Source: Bromus sterilis (lineage: Eukaryota; Streptophyta; Magnoliopsida; Poales; Poaceae). From it: 64,000 bases of DNA. Position numbers and translations under genes: made by a program. A model generated the notes under the pieces. It had not been told where the DNA came from, made no database searches, and saw only the letters and a program-made list of their open reading frames with translations. Of the stretch, positions 1-11,831 are shown piece after piece (position 1 is the stretch's first letter; each line of letters opens with the position of its first letter). The stretch covers positions 290,367,501-290,431,500 of the forward strand of contig OX465599.1 in NCBI GenBank assembly GCA_950022295.1, read 5' to 3'.

Positions 1-3000
1 CTCCCCTTCCTCATCTCCTTGCCACCGCGACGCCTGGACGGCCCCAGGTCTATCTCCCCCTCCTCTGGCCCCTCTCCAAGCTCTCTCCCGCCGAATCCCG
101 CTGCTCCCGAGCGCGTCTCGTCGCTGCCGTCACGTGCCACCGCGGCCACTGAGCTCTCCTCGTCGCGGAAAGGTGTCCAGGAGGACCAGCGACGTCCCCT
201 TCGTCGAACCCCTCTGCTAATTGAGCCCGGCGAGCCAAGGAGACGACGCAAGTTTCACAGAGCTCCCGCCGGCCACCGAGGAACTCCGGGGAGCAATACG
301 CTGCCTCCGGTGCCTCCCCGCCGTAGCCGTCAACGCCATCCGCTCCAGGGTGAGCTCGCGCCCGTTTCCCCTCTCTCCCAGCTCCTCCCCGTCCACCGTA
401 GCACTGCGCCACCAAAACCGAGCCACGGCCGCCGCGCCTTGTAGACGCCGGCGAGGCTCCGGCCACCCCCCTTGCCTCCCCGTGGGCAGCAGCAGACGCG
501 GACGAGCACGAGGATCATGCTGGTGGTCTCCCCGTGCTCTCCCATGGCCGGAGACGCCGGGACCCGTGTGCGCCGCCGTGCGGTTTGGTCACCGGCAGCT
601 AACCGCCGGCGGGCCGATTAGCGTAGGGGGCTAATCCCCTGTTAGTGACCCTTGGGTCACTGACTGGTGGGCCCTGGCCCCCCCTTAATGACCCTGTTTA
701 ATTAAATTAAACCGGGTTTAAACCCACTGCCACTGACACCCCGACCCCACCTGTCAGTCCCCCTGTGACATCACCCTGACCTCATGCTGACGCAATAAAG
801 GTTTTCCAGAGATTTAAATTATTCCAGAAATTACAGAAAATTGATTAAACTTTGGAAAATCATAACTAATTCATTTTAACTCCAAATTAAATATATAGTA
901 TATGAAAAATTATCAGAAAAATACAAGGATTATGAATATGGGCTCTGTTTTCATGTTTGACCATTTTAAAATGGGTGAACAGTGCAAAACATCCATATGG
1001 CTTTATTTCAAATCCAAATTTGAAGCACATTTGCAAATGACTTTGCATTTGACTTATTTTAAATGGAATTGTAGCCACATTGAGACCAAGAACATCACCA
1101 TTTCAATATTGATCATGTGTTTGAGCATTGCAAATAAATTTATACCTTGTTTGATTGTTTGCTCGATAGACGTGCAACCGGAACCGGAGGCCACCCCCTT
1201 CGTTGAAGACCCCATTATCGAACCTCGTCAGCAAGGCAAGCAAACGCCATTGATCATGTCTATAAAATCCCAATTCCCTCTCAGTCTCGCTTATGCATGT
1301 TTAGGAGATCATCTTGTATCGATTCTACCGCATAGTTGAACCCATATCCGATGCATGACCTATCATCTTGTCACAGTAGTAAGCAAACCACAATCCTAGC
1401 TGACATAGGAGTTGTTTGATATCATGTGGCCCCTGCATCTGTTACAGCTTATTGCATGCTTAGTGTTACAGAGAGGTTACTTTTGATGTGAGTCGGGATG
1501 ATAGTGAACATGGTGTTGATGAAAGTGAAACTGTGTCGGTGAATCCATCCTAATACAAGGTGAACGATGAGAGGCTGTGTAGGAGTGCACAGTGGGTTGT
1601 CTCGTTGAACACCTCCTTAAGCATCGATTTCTTGTATGGTAATCCAAGACAAAGAGTACAACCACACATTGGGCTCACTGACCCCTCTCGGCCTAGTACC
1701 TTGATCCGTGTCGACGTCCAGGAGTCACATTAGTTCGGGCTTTCCATTTGACATGTGCATAGAAAAAGAACGAAGGAAATGGTTGCATCATATAGATATG
1801 TGGGTGCACCTGTGAGGCAGGAAAACCATCTGCCAGAGGTGGCGTCTCGGTCACCTGCATTTTTTGAGTCCATTTCGTTGGTCCGGCCGGGCTCTCGAGC
1901 GGAGGCAAACTCAGATAGTCGACTCCTGGAATAGACCAGTTGTGAGAGAAGTGTCGTGGTGAACATCCTCGCTGTCACCTCTTGAACGGTGGCGAGACCT
2001 GGCGGTAACCGATGGTCATGTGTGTGTAGTTTACACCCTTGCAAGGTTAACAAAACTATTCAAATAGCCGCGTCCGCGGTTAAGGACTACTTGGAACCTG
2101 TACTTGATTATTAGACAACTTGAACTGGATACTTCTAAAATACACCAAGAGAAGTGTGAGTACTATGGTGTGCTTTCTCGTGGGGAAGTCGAGGAAGTAA
2201 CCATAGTGGTGTATTGGTTGGAGATGTAGTGGACTCGTGTACGCTTCTTACCTCAAGTCTGGTATTCGTAGTTCAGGAATAGCCAAGTCAAAGCTGGCAC
2301 TTCTGCATGATGAAACCCCACCTTCCTTTACCTTGATACTTGAGCATGAGTAGTATAGATCTGATGTAAGTCTTGCTGAGTACGACTTTGTACTCACGTT
2401 TGCTTATTTTATGTTTTAGATAAGAACCGGACCCCGATGGAGTCACCTTCGTGAAGCTCGACGTTGACTAAGTTAGCATAGTCCCAGACAGAAGTCTGGT
2501 CCCTCGTGGAAGGGCATGTTTGTTTACAAGGCTTCTCTAAGCCATTTGTTAAACTTGTCTGTACTCAGACCTAATTTGCTTCCGTTGTATGATGTAATGT
2601 TGATCACAGACATGTGATCTTTGTATGCTCTATGTGTATATCAATAAAGAGTACTTTGTAGAGTTATGTGATGATACCTGCTGTTCATACTAGGCATGTG
2701 TGCTGCGTGTATGTTTATAACATACATGTCTTAGTATGGGTTTTCGAGACCTTAGTTGTGATCTGGCTGGCGGTCTTTTATACACCAAGTGGCCCTTAGA
2801 TGTGCGCTGCTTGGGGCATCGCGATGCGATTGTTCGTGACTCTGTCACGTGCACACTTTGTTGTATGATCGAGCCCGCCCTAGACCCCGACTAAGTGATC
2901 GGGCTGGAGTAAGTCTATGTAAGAGTTAGGATCCAATCGATAACATGGTTGAGGCGACTTGTCTATGAGTATGGGATTCACCACCCATAAGCATTTAGAC

Positions 3001-3188
3001 TTGTGAGCGGACGATGAGGACCCATCTCAGATGATCATCCGGCCTGAATGGGATGCCCCTCACGTTCGATGCTTACCGAGAACGTTCTGTGCTTGGCCTT
3101 GTCTGCTTAGACAAGTGGGTACGATTCTCGGCTCTCCATGTGATTGTATCATGACTGGAATTACATATGTTAACCCCGGGTCCCGACA
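1..3188 (+). mobile_element. Element G: 3' part of a Tekay-type gypsy LTR (3' LTR or solo LTR)
   Basis: The sequence matches the LTRs of elements A, C and D. It ends at 3188 with the same terminus (ACCCGGG-TCCCGACA) that A and C show in reverse complement. No primer-binding site follows the terminus, so this is a 3' LTR or a solo LTR, not a 5' LTR. The start lies outside the window; related LTRs here are 3.8-3.9 kb. The first 600 bases are the GC-rich leader typical of the family, whose open frames are not genes. A polyadenylation-type AATAAA lies at 2643-2648. Family membership is seen by direct comparison; the Tekay lineage comes from the C protein. Confidence 0.85.
641..664. repeat. Near-perfect palindrome in the Tekay-type LTR leader
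   Basis: The arms GTTAGTGACCC and GGGTCACTGAC flank a TT centre with one mismatch. The same palindrome occurs in the C LTRs (50337-50360 perfect, 59035-59058 one mismatch) and, shortened, in D near 63574-63590. It would fold as an RNA hairpin in a transcript starting upstream. Confidence 0.7.
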
Positions 3189-3619
3189 ATGACATGACGA
3201 GGCGAGGTGGGCGGCGACTGCGGAGAAGTAGCGCGCATGTACCACTCCTCTTCCTAAGCTCCCAATGAGTAGTGAGTGAGCACCACTTATAAAGAGGTCT
3301 AACTCTCCCTCCACCAGCAAGGTGGTACGAATCTTTCCCACCCTCCACCTACATGGGCCCCTAGAGATTAACTAGGGATTATTGAGTTATTGGGGCCTAA
3401 GCCCATCTATAATCCAATAATACCCGCCAGATTTCAAGGCCTAGCAGGTTGTCAACTGTTCCAAACCATGTTTGATATACCATAATTTTCAGTGGAGACT
3501 TTTAAGTTGAACATCCACTTGGATAAATTGGATTAGAATCCTTCACAACTGAACAATGGACTATGCCTTGAATTGTCAGCTTAGCGTGCAAGAGTTTCGC
3601 CAATTGTTTGCTGATACTT
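3189..3619. other. Unassigned non-coding stretch right of G
   Basis: No convincing reading frame is present. It begins ATGAC, which could be a target duplication of G, but the left partner is outside the window. A TATA-like TTATAAAG lies near 3288-3295 followed by a CT-rich segment, so it may be a fragment of another LTR or promoter. I cannot name a family. Confidence 0.4.
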
Positions 3620-4124
3620 GGTGATAAGGCATATTTCCTCTTGTTTGGTTTTTGTGATTGATGATAATACATTTGCGGTTTAACCGAGTGTGATGAGCAT
3701 TTCAGATAATACTATGCGTGGCACAAGATGGTTATTTTCCCCTTGGTGTATGGAGCGTGAAGACGGTGTTTTTCTTAAGATTTCTTTTTGGTGAATTGAG
3801 TCGTAGGAAAACTGTACTATTAAGAGGGGATCCGCTGTGGAATGGTGCGTAGAATCATCACACATACACACTCTCTTCCCCCACATATTTCTCTCGGCAT
3901 TTTGGAGGCCACTTGTTATGTGCTAAGGGCCCCCTGGTTTTAACAGGGCGGTAATACCGTGACCTCTGCGGTAGTACCGCGCTAGTGCTAGTATCAGACT
4001 TTAATTACAGTGCCACTACCGCTCAAGGGTTTGCTCTCTATAACCTGAGTGGTAGTAGCACGACAGTTAATATTCGGTAGTACCGCTGGTGCGGTAGTAC
4101 CGTGCTGGGTGCGGTAGTACCACG
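3620..4124 (+). mobile_element. Element J: copia LTR fragment, probably SIRE-type
   Basis: Positions 3796-3829 share about 34 bases, with one indel and one mismatch, with the LTR of element F (12128-12162). The following 180 bases hold repeats of a GCGGTAGTACCGC-like palindrome, which I recall as typical of Triticeae SIRE-type LTRs. The left edge is uncertain. The right edge at 4124 is set by the TG start of LTR I. There is no coding sequence. Confidence 0.45.
3948..4124. repeat. Cluster of GCGGTA-N-TACCGC quasi-palindromes
   Basis: At least six imperfect copies of a 12-14 base unit (GCGGTA, one or two bases, TACCGC) lie at about 3948, 3969, 4049, 4076, 4091 and 4111. Spacing is irregular, so it is not a simple tandem array. 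Each unit is nearly self-complementary. Confidence 0.65.
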
Positions 4125-5034
4125 TGATACGTCTCAAACTTATATACTTTTCCAAACACTTTTGCTACTGTTTTGGCCTCATTCTTGCATGATTTGGACG
4201 AAAATAACCCAGACTGACGCTGTTTTCAACAGAGCTTCCTGTATGGTTTTCTTATGTGCAGGAATATGGATTTTTAGATGTCTCAGAAAATTCCAGGAAA
4301 AATCACAGAAAATCCACGCACCCGGAGGGACCCTGGGCCATAAGTGGGGCCAGAGGGCAGCCAAAGAGGCCCCAGGCACCCTGCTGGCGCGACCCCACCT
4401 CTGGCCACGTCGGGAGGCCGCCTGGGTGGGTCCTCCCCCCTATTGTGCCCTACCAGGACCCTTATTTATTCTCGTCATGAGGAAACCCCAGAACAGAAGT
4501 CGTTTTCCCAGTTTCCGTCGCCGAGCCGCCGCCACCCTCCGTTCTTCTCCGGGAGGGATAATCTGGAGGTTGTTTTGGCCTCCGGTGAGCGGAGATCATC
4601 GCCATCATCATCACCATCACCACTCCATAATCCCTCCATGACTTCTCCTTTCATGTGTGAGTAATTCCCTGCTGTAGGCAAAGGGGATGGTAGGGATTGG
4701 ATGAGTTAGATCATGTAATAGTTCGTCAGATTGTTGGGGGCATGTTGCCTATCATCTACCTTGGTGTTTATCATCTTTGCTACAACTTATTGCTCTTAAT
4801 GCTTGTCACTTTGGGCCCGAGTGCTATGTTTTCAGATCTGCACCACTTGTGTTTTCATGAGTTTATTTGTGTTCTCGATTCTATCTATGAGTTGTATGCA
4901 CCTATTATGGTCCAGAACCGGAAATCCCAAAGGTGACAGCTTGGGACACCAAAGGGGATGGACTATAATTTGAGGATTTCATGTATCCATTGAGTGTTAA
5001 TGCTTTGTTCCGGTGCTCTTTGACAGGAGCACCT
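4125..5034 (+). mobile_element. Element I: Athila-type gypsy LTR fragment, plus strand
   Basis: It starts with TGATACGTCTCAAAC, the LTR start expected for Triticeae Athila-type families (Sabrina/Fatima group, from memory). It shares several stretches with the inverted LTR of H just downstream, including the first 70 bases and the segment ending in GCTCTTTGACAGGAGCACCT. The LTR stops abruptly at 5034 where H begins, so H probably inserted here and the rest lies beyond the window. A (CAT/CAC) run at 4589-4623 gives a spurious poly-His frame. No gene is present. Confidence 0.6.
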
Positions 5035-5668
5035 TGATGACCCTCAACTGTAGGGGATCGATTGTAGTGTTCTCGCGAGTAAGTTAACCCAATTTATTGA
5101 TTCGACACAAGGGGGGACAAAGAGTATTTATAAGCTTTGACACTTGAGTTGTCAATTCAACCGCACCTGAAATATACTTTCTTGCAACAAAGTATTAATA
5201 GCAACTGTGATATGATAGCGCTAGTGATAACAGCTAAAGTAAAACAGCGGAAATAAACTAGTAGTAACCAGCATGATTAAAAACACTGTAGGCTAGGGAG
5301 ATGGATGGTCGGGCGCTGCATGAATAAGAATGAACATGTAATAGGTTCTAACACGGGGCATGGCACATATAAAAGCAATGATCATCTAGGAAAATATCAA
5401 ACATTAGGCATGTATCCCGTAGGTAGTTGTGCGTTCTTACAATAAGAACGTTCACACCATCTTTTTTCCTACCATCATGCTACGAACGGGGCCAAAGGGA
5501 ACTTATGGAGATTAAGGTGCTCCTGTCAAAGAGCACCGAAACAAAGCAATAAACACAATGGATACATGGAATCCTCAAATCCGGGTTAGTTTAGCTCAAA
5601 TCATGCAAGAATGAGGGCAAAATAATAGCAAAAGTGTTTGGAAAAGTAGATACGTTTGAGATGTATCA
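5035..5668 (-). mobile_element. Element H: 3' LTR, Athila-type, minus strand, internally deleted
   Basis: Read on the minus strand it starts TGATACATCTCAAACG at 5668 and ends GGGTCATCA at 5035. Its polypurine tract adjoins at 5669. Compared with LTR I, the middle is missing: the sequence jumps from the AACCCGGA region (near 5590) straight to TTTGAGGATTCC. The length of 634 bases is therefore a deleted form. The flanking bases 5030-5034 (CACCT) would be the left target duplication, which cannot be checked here. Confidence 0.65.
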
Positions 5669-5683
5669 GCTCCCCCAAGCTTA
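5669..5683 (-). other. Polypurine tract of element H
   Basis: The minus strand reads AAGCTTGGGGGAGC directly before the LTR start. This is where plus-strand DNA synthesis is primed in LTR retrotransposons. Confidence 0.65.
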
Positions 5684-7466
5684 GCCTATTGCTTGTCCTC
5701 AAGCAATTCAGTTCAACGAACTGGACGTCACAAAGAAAACTTTGACAAACTCTTTTGCTTCATAAGATGTACATAAGCCGGTACTACGAAAAGAGTCTAG
5801 CAAGTATCAAAACAATGATATGAGGACAATGCACGAAGCAATCCTTCTTTCAAGTGATCAAGCACAAAAAACCAAAAGTAAACAATATGTGCCGAAAATC
5901 AAGACAAGATCATAGTGCACATAGCGTGAACATACTAGAGTGGTATCTCACTAGCCTCCATGAGTGAAGCAAAACATAAATGCAGAAACTCCTCCGGAGT
6001 TTTAAAGTAGACTAGAACTAAGAATTTCAGACTAGCAATATCACAAGCATGCAGAAGACAATGTGATACTTTGGGAAAATGCATGTTACACTAAGAATGA
6101 CAATTATGCTCTCAATAGTTGGTGCTTTGATGAAAGAAGGGGAGACTCCCGAACCGTGGCTTTTTTATGGAAAGATTGAAAACCCGTGATTGGAAGCAAA
6201 GACTACACATGTGCCAAATCTCTTGGTTTTGAAAACAGAGATAAAATTCTTTTGAGAAGTGCAACTTTCCAGTCAACGGTGAATGGTAAAGGTCTCTCAA
6301 TATCTCCCATGCCAACCATATTAATGTTTATTTTCTTCGTACACTTTATTCCCTTATCCATCCATCGTTTTATGGTCTATGGAACCTTTTATTTTGCCTC
6401 AAGTATGGAAGGAGTTTTCCATCTATCATCTGCAGCATTTGGTCCATTTCATTCCATCATCAGGTATGGGGGAAGGTGTAACTCTCTATATTTTTTATAA
6501 ATTTGACTAGTTAAAACTTCCGTGAAAATATTTTTGGCATCGTAGACACTGATTTTCCCTCACCGCACCATGAGCTTGTATGGTTACAAAAGGGAAGCTT
6601 TTGAATAAATTTCGAGATGGCACAAGAAAGTCTAAGTTAGGAGTGGCCGGTAAATACCACATATAGGAAGGTATGGTAGACTCAAGTGGAATAACTAGTT
6701 TGAAAAGGAGGTTGGATACACAAGCAGAATTCCGCTTAGTGTGAGCGAAGGCTAGCAAAAGACTGGGAAGCGACCAACTAGAGAGCAATAATTGTCATAA
6801 TCATGCAGAGCGGCAAAGTAACATTCAATCGGGCATGAAAGTGATATGACTATTCTGAAATAAAAAGGTCATCAAGGCATGATAGACATTTTAGTCATAA
6901 ACATGTGTGAACATGTTCCTAGTCAATCAAAGAATTCTTCGAAGGGAAATACCACTTCAATATGCCAAACCATGAACAATGCAATGCATGTAAATCATTT
7001 CAACAACACATTATGCACTCTAGCTATTTGAGATCATCCACAAAGAAGGCATGAACACTGGGAAAGCATTGTAAACATATCACTATGTCGCTACAAGCTG
7101 GTCTCTAGATCATAAGTACATGCATATGTACAAAAGTAGAAACAAGAAGGGTTCATACTGGTTTTCCTTGTTGCTTCCCTTTCGTCGATCTTCGTCATTA
7201 CTACCTTGTCACTGCACGACCGAACGTGGTAAATATAATCAAATGCCATCACGGACTCGAGCTGAACTCTGAAAACAAAGCAAACTAAAGAGAGAAAGGA
7301 AATATTTTTGGGTTTTTTAAAGGTTTAACGATAGAAAAAGAAAATAGAAATCTTTTTGTTGTTTTTGCAAATTAAAAGAACAAAGAAGAACGGGCAAAAA
7401 CTTCGAAAAGATCAAAGCGAACAAACTAAAAACGGATAATACAATGGAAAGGTGAGAAGGGCACGT
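5684..7466 (-). other. Long non-coding 3' region of element H between two purine tracts
   Basis: Nothing recognisable is encoded in either orientation; the longest open frames are about 100 codons and lack any family resemblance. Athila-type elements normally have a long untranslated segment between the third ORF and the 3' LTR, and this fits that place. Confidence 0.5.
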
Positions 7467-7485
7467 ACTCCCCCAAGCTTAGGCT
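7467..7485 (-). repeat. Second, internal purine tract of element H
   Basis: The minus strand reads AAGCTTGGGGGAGTAC, nearly identical to the LTR-proximal tract at 5669-5683. It is preceded by a short inverted repeat (AGGCCAAAAGCCT). It lies just after the third ORF. It could be a second priming site. Confidence 0.6.
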
Positions 7486-8605
7486 TTTGGCCTAAGTTGG
7501 TAGCAGCTACTTCCCCCAGGATCCTCCTGCTCTGGGGTAGTGGTAAGTCCAAGGGTCGTATGAGTCCTCCGGCGTGTACACCGAAGTCCTCGGGTCCTCC
7601 CATGAGGAAGGTCCCGCGTCCCAAGCAGAAGAAGACCCCTCACCCAGCTGGGTGAAGGTCTCCCCCTAGAAAGGTGGGAACTCACCATGCTCCTTCTCGT
7701 CGGGCACAACCCCCTCCATGGGGTTATGCAGCCGATACTGGTCCATGAACTCATCGAACTGGACATCATTGAAGGACCATCCGTTCCTGCGAGTGTGATC
7801 AAACAAAAGTGGTGCAGGTAGACGGATCTCACGAGTAATGGTCTTTTCAAACTTCAAAATATAAACAGGGTTACCCAACTGGGAAGTCATGGTAACAAAC
7901 TTATGCCTCTTCATAGTAGCAAGATCAAGACTTCGTAAGAAAAGGGAACATCATCAGGATGCGGGGTGCAGTTAAGAGACTCAAGAATATGTGTGGCGTA
8001 AACACCACCAAATAAACCACCCTTGTTACTGTTCGTAACAAGGCGTCGAGCAATTAAGGCACCCACATTATAATCATTCCTATCAGAGAGGGCGTTCGCA
8101 TATAGCAAAATCTGGTGTAGAACCGTTGCTCGAGTTGTCACGAGCCAACACACCTATAGCAATAAAGTATGCAGAATACCTAATGTGGGGGAATAAAATG
8201 CTGGAAACCTTTGTACGCCGGATGTCGCTCTCCTCCTGGCTACAAAGGGAGTTGAAGAGGGTCCTCAACTCGGAGGGCTGAGTGTTCATCCTCGCCGTCT
8301 GACTAGCGTTCGGCACACCCATTATTTCACAAAACTGTGCCAAAGACATGGTTATAAGATTATTATAAATTTTGAACTCAACGGTTCCAGCAGAATGGTT
8401 ATAACAAAAACTATTAACAAAGAAGTAGGTGAGCCTCTTGTATTGCACCACATGGCATAGTGCTAGTTGTGTCAAACCTGCATTGGCGCAAAGGCCATAA
8501 AATCCTCCTTAATTCCTGCAACTTAAAGAAAATCATCGCATGGATACAACATCTCGGATGCTGGACTTGTGTCTTCCAACAACTCCAGGGGCACATGATC
8601 TTCAT
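7479..8605 (-). pseudogene. Element H: decayed third (env-like position) ORF of an Athila-type element
   Basis: Three overlapping minus-strand segments (8475-8083, 8153-7911, 7914-7666) in different frames look like one protein broken by at least two frameshifts. Readable parts include TMSLAQFCEIMGVPN, NVGALIARRLVTNSNKGGLFGG and YATHILESLNC, which resemble the extra ORF carried 3' of pol by Athila-type elements. No signal peptide, membrane segment or catalytic motif can be made out. The 5' part is cut off by element E near 8688. The function of this protein family is not known to me; env-like refers only to its position. Confidence 0.5.
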
Positions 8606-8688
8606 TGTAGCTCACCCTAGCAGCTGAGGGTGAAGCTGCAACTCTAGTAACTCGATCGGAGCGCTCGGGCTTCTTCTTCCCAAGCCAC

Positions 8689-10361
8689 TTTTGGGGATCG
8701 GCGCAGAAAACAATTTTTTTTCCTACCTACGAGTCCCGAACCCAAGATCTATACTATGCTGATGTATGTAACGGAAGGAATCGGTGTTCATACCTTTGAA
8801 GACCGAAAGAGGGAAACGTTCCTCGAACGTGGTTGGCGTAGACTCTGATCCTACGACCTCCCTGTCGTGTTGAAGAACCTCCGACGATGAAGTAGCACCA
8901 CACGTGTAGTGCCTCGTGGGATTACACACGTACGGTGCAACCGACGTCCCTCCGGGCTCCGAACCAGAAGAGCAGCGGAAAGAAGATTGATCCGGATCCC
9001 GATTCCGGCAGCACGACGACGTCCGGATGATGGTGAAACCCCAAACTAGGTGCAAACTCCAAACCAGGGGAGTCTGCTCTAGGTCGGAGAAATAGAGAGA
9101 GAGAGAAACTTAATGTTGTATTGAAAAAGGAACCCCCACCCCTCCTTATATAGGCCAAGGAGGGGCTCCACCCCCTCCCCTTCCCCATGTGGGACTAAAC
9201 CCCGAAGGGGGGGAGTGGTGCGGCTAGGAGGGGGGATGGGACCCTCCCTTGGCGCCAAGCCCAAGGGGGGAGGCTCCCCCTTCCCCTCATGGGCCTTTTA
9301 AGGCCCAAATACCTTTTCACCTTTTTAATTAATTATTTAAATCATTTTTAATATTTAATTCTGTAAATTAAATAATAAAACATATTTAAACATTAATATA
9401 TATTATTTTGAACCTTTCAAAATATCCGGAATAGCTTCCGGCACCTCCCGGTACATTTCCGGTGTTTTCTCTCTTTTCACCGATGATCCCGAATCAACCC
9501 TTAATGCATCGATTGCCCTTAAGTGTGACACCCTACGGTCCGGGAAACAATAGACATGATCGAGACACTCTCTAACCAATGACCATCATGTGGGATCTGG
9601 TTACAATCCTTGATGTGCCCCTACGCTTCCATCGAATAAACTTCATCGTTGTTGAACCGTTAACAATATGACTTGATCCCTTTGCGCTTCGGTACTATGT
9701 TTGTCCAAGGTATGATCATCGGTATCCAATACCTAGTTCTTCCTCGTCTCCGACATAACATGTTTACTCGTCTGTGAATATTACATCTCTTGTGACCTAG
9801 TCACTTGCTTGCAAGCTATTGATGCAACACCACCAAGTGGGCCCAGAGTACCTATCCGTCACTTGGATTGACAAATCCCGCTCTGATCTATTGCATACTC
9901 CTCAACATATCTACTTCGGAATACCCAAGATACACCTTTTCAGTTACCATGTTTCAGTGTAACGGTTAATGCACTCAAATCATCCTAATAGATAGCAATT
10001 ATGTATGATCATCACGGTCTAAGGATTCAGTCACTATGTTATTAAGTCATCGCAATGCTGAACTTATGTGACTTGATCTCACTGCAATGCTTAAGGTGGA
10101 TGTGTGTCCATCATATCATTCTCCTAATGATATGACCTCATTGTCAATAGACTATTATGTTCTTATGATCAGGAAACCTTGATCATCAATTTCCCAATGA
10201 GCTAGTATGCATGAGTTTAACCAGGTACCAGGTTGTTATATATCACACGTGTATTAATGTTTCCTCTTAATATAGTTCTAGCACAATATATAACGTATTA
10301 TGAACAAACAGATATGTGACAAATATATTTATTAATTTGCCTCTAGGGCACATATCCAATA
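8689..10361 (-). mobile_element. Element E: 3' LTR
   Basis: On the minus strand it starts at 10361 as TATTGGATATGTGCCC; the usual TG has become TA. It ends near 8689 at GGGGATCCCCAAAA-type sequence (GATCCCCAAA). The right edge is fixed by the adjoining polypurine tract AAGTGGGAGAC (10362-10372). The left edge is less sure because the terminal CA is decayed. GC-rich leader sequence fills 8900-9300; the open frames there are not genes. Confidence 0.7.
9145..9152 (-). promoter_or_regulatory. TATA box of the E LTR
   Basis: The minus strand reads GGCCTATATAAGGAGG inside the LTR, followed by a CT-rich leader, as expected for the LTR promoter. Confidence 0.6.
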
Positions 10362-10392
10362 GTCTCCCACTTGCACTAGAGTACAAATTACA

Positions 10393-11831
10393 CTAGTTTA
10401 CATCAGGTATGTATCTAACACAAATAGTCTCTCGGTGTTGTTCAAAGTTGACTTGTTGAAGAGGTTTAGTCATTGGGTCTGACGGATTCAGATCCGTATG
10501 TATTTTGCAAATCCTAGTATGACCATCCTTGACATAGTCCCGCGTCACATGGAAACGCCGGAGAATATGCTTGGCTGTAGAGTGAGTCCTCGGCTCCCTT
10601 GCGTTAGCAATGGCACCCGTATTGTCGCAATAAATGCTAACAGGGTCAGTGCAACTAGGGAATACGCCAAGCTCGATGACGAACTTCTTCATCCAATGCG
10701 CTTCGTTTGACGCTTCACAAGCGGCAATATACTCTGACTCCATCGTAGATTGGGCGACGACTGACTGCTTGCCGCTCCTCGAGCTAATCGCACCACCATT
10801 CAACATAAAAACGTATCCCGTCTTGGATTTTGAGTCATCGGGATCAGTACCAAGACTGGCATCGACGTAACTTGTTATGGCGAGCTCTTCTTCACATCCT
10901 CCATAGACAAGAACCAGATCCTTAGTTCTTCGTAAGTACTTAAGGACGTTCTTCACAGAAATCCAATGATCCATTCCAGGATTACTTTGGAAACGATTAG
11001 CCAGACTAACCACCAGGGCCACCTCTGGTCGAGTACACAACATAGCATACATGATAGAACCTATGGCTGAGGCATAGGGCTTTGAGGACATTTCCTCCCT
11101 TTCTTTTGTTGTTGCTGGGCATTAAGTCACACTCAATTTACTTCCATTCATAACGGGCAAGAGGCCTCTCTTGGCGTTATCCATATTGAACATCTTCAAT
11201 ATCTTCTCAAGGTAAGTTCTCTGACTCAGTGCTAATAGGCGTCTTGATCTATCTCTACAGATTTTAATGCCTAATATGTATGCAGCTTCACCTAGGTCCT
11301 TCATGGAAAATTGTCGATTCAAATATTCCTTTACCCCCTCTAGAAATTTCACATCATTCCCTATCAATAATATGTCATCCACATATAGTACTAGGAATGC
11401 CACAGAGCTCCCACTCGCTTTCTCATAAACACGGAATTCTTCTTCATTTTGGACGAATCCAAAAGCTTTGATCACCTCATCAAAACGAAGATTCCAGCTC
11501 CGAGATGCTTGGTTCAACCCATAAATGGACCATTGAAGTTTGCATACCTTACCAGCGTCCTTAGGATCAATAAAACCTTCCGGTTGTACCATATACAACT
11601 CTTCCTCAATGTTGCCATTTAGGAACGCGGTTTTCACATCCATCTGCCATATTTCATAATCGTAATAGGCAGAAATTGCTAGCAATATCCGGATAGACTT
11701 TAGCATCGCTACGGGAGAGAAAGTCTCTTTGTAGTCAACTCCTTGAATTTGTCGGAAACCTTTTGCGACAAGTCGAGCTTTATAGACAGATACGTTTCCG
11801 TCTGCGCCAGTCTTTTTCTTGAATATCCACT
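10393..11831 (-). pseudogene. Element E: reverse transcriptase and RNase H part of pol, broken
   Basis: The copia reverse transcriptase starts abruptly at KWIFKKKTG (next to F). It contains QMDVKTAFLNG, the catalytic YVDD (in VLYVDDILL) and the region ending RTYLEKIL. The RNase H half carries SYVDASLG, ESEYIAA and YCDNTGAIANA. An in-frame TAA at 11122-11124 separates the two, at a site where CAA (Gln) is usual. The C-terminus ends at 10393. The sequence between integrase and RT, an estimated 100 or more codons by comparison with the family, is missing at the F junction. Confidence 0.85.

Noticed and set aside
19..634. GC-rich open frames of 130-140 codons at the window start
   Set aside because: They lie in the LTR leader of element G; equivalent GC-rich leaders in A, C and D also give open frames in several phases at once, which reflects composition.
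902..1339. A frame shared by LTR G and both C LTRs (CSIDVQPEPEATPFVED region)
   Set aside because: The differences among copies are mostly amino-acid changing (P/Q, P/A, S/P, N/D/I), so there is no sign of selection on a protein; the similarity is that of the LTR.
3189..3619. A host gene promoter next to element G
   Set aside because: A TATA-like box is present but no downstream reading frame or splice signals follow before LTR J.
4102..4641. 179-codon frame with a His run
   Set aside because: It crosses from LTR J into LTR I, and the His run is a CAT/CAC microsatellite.
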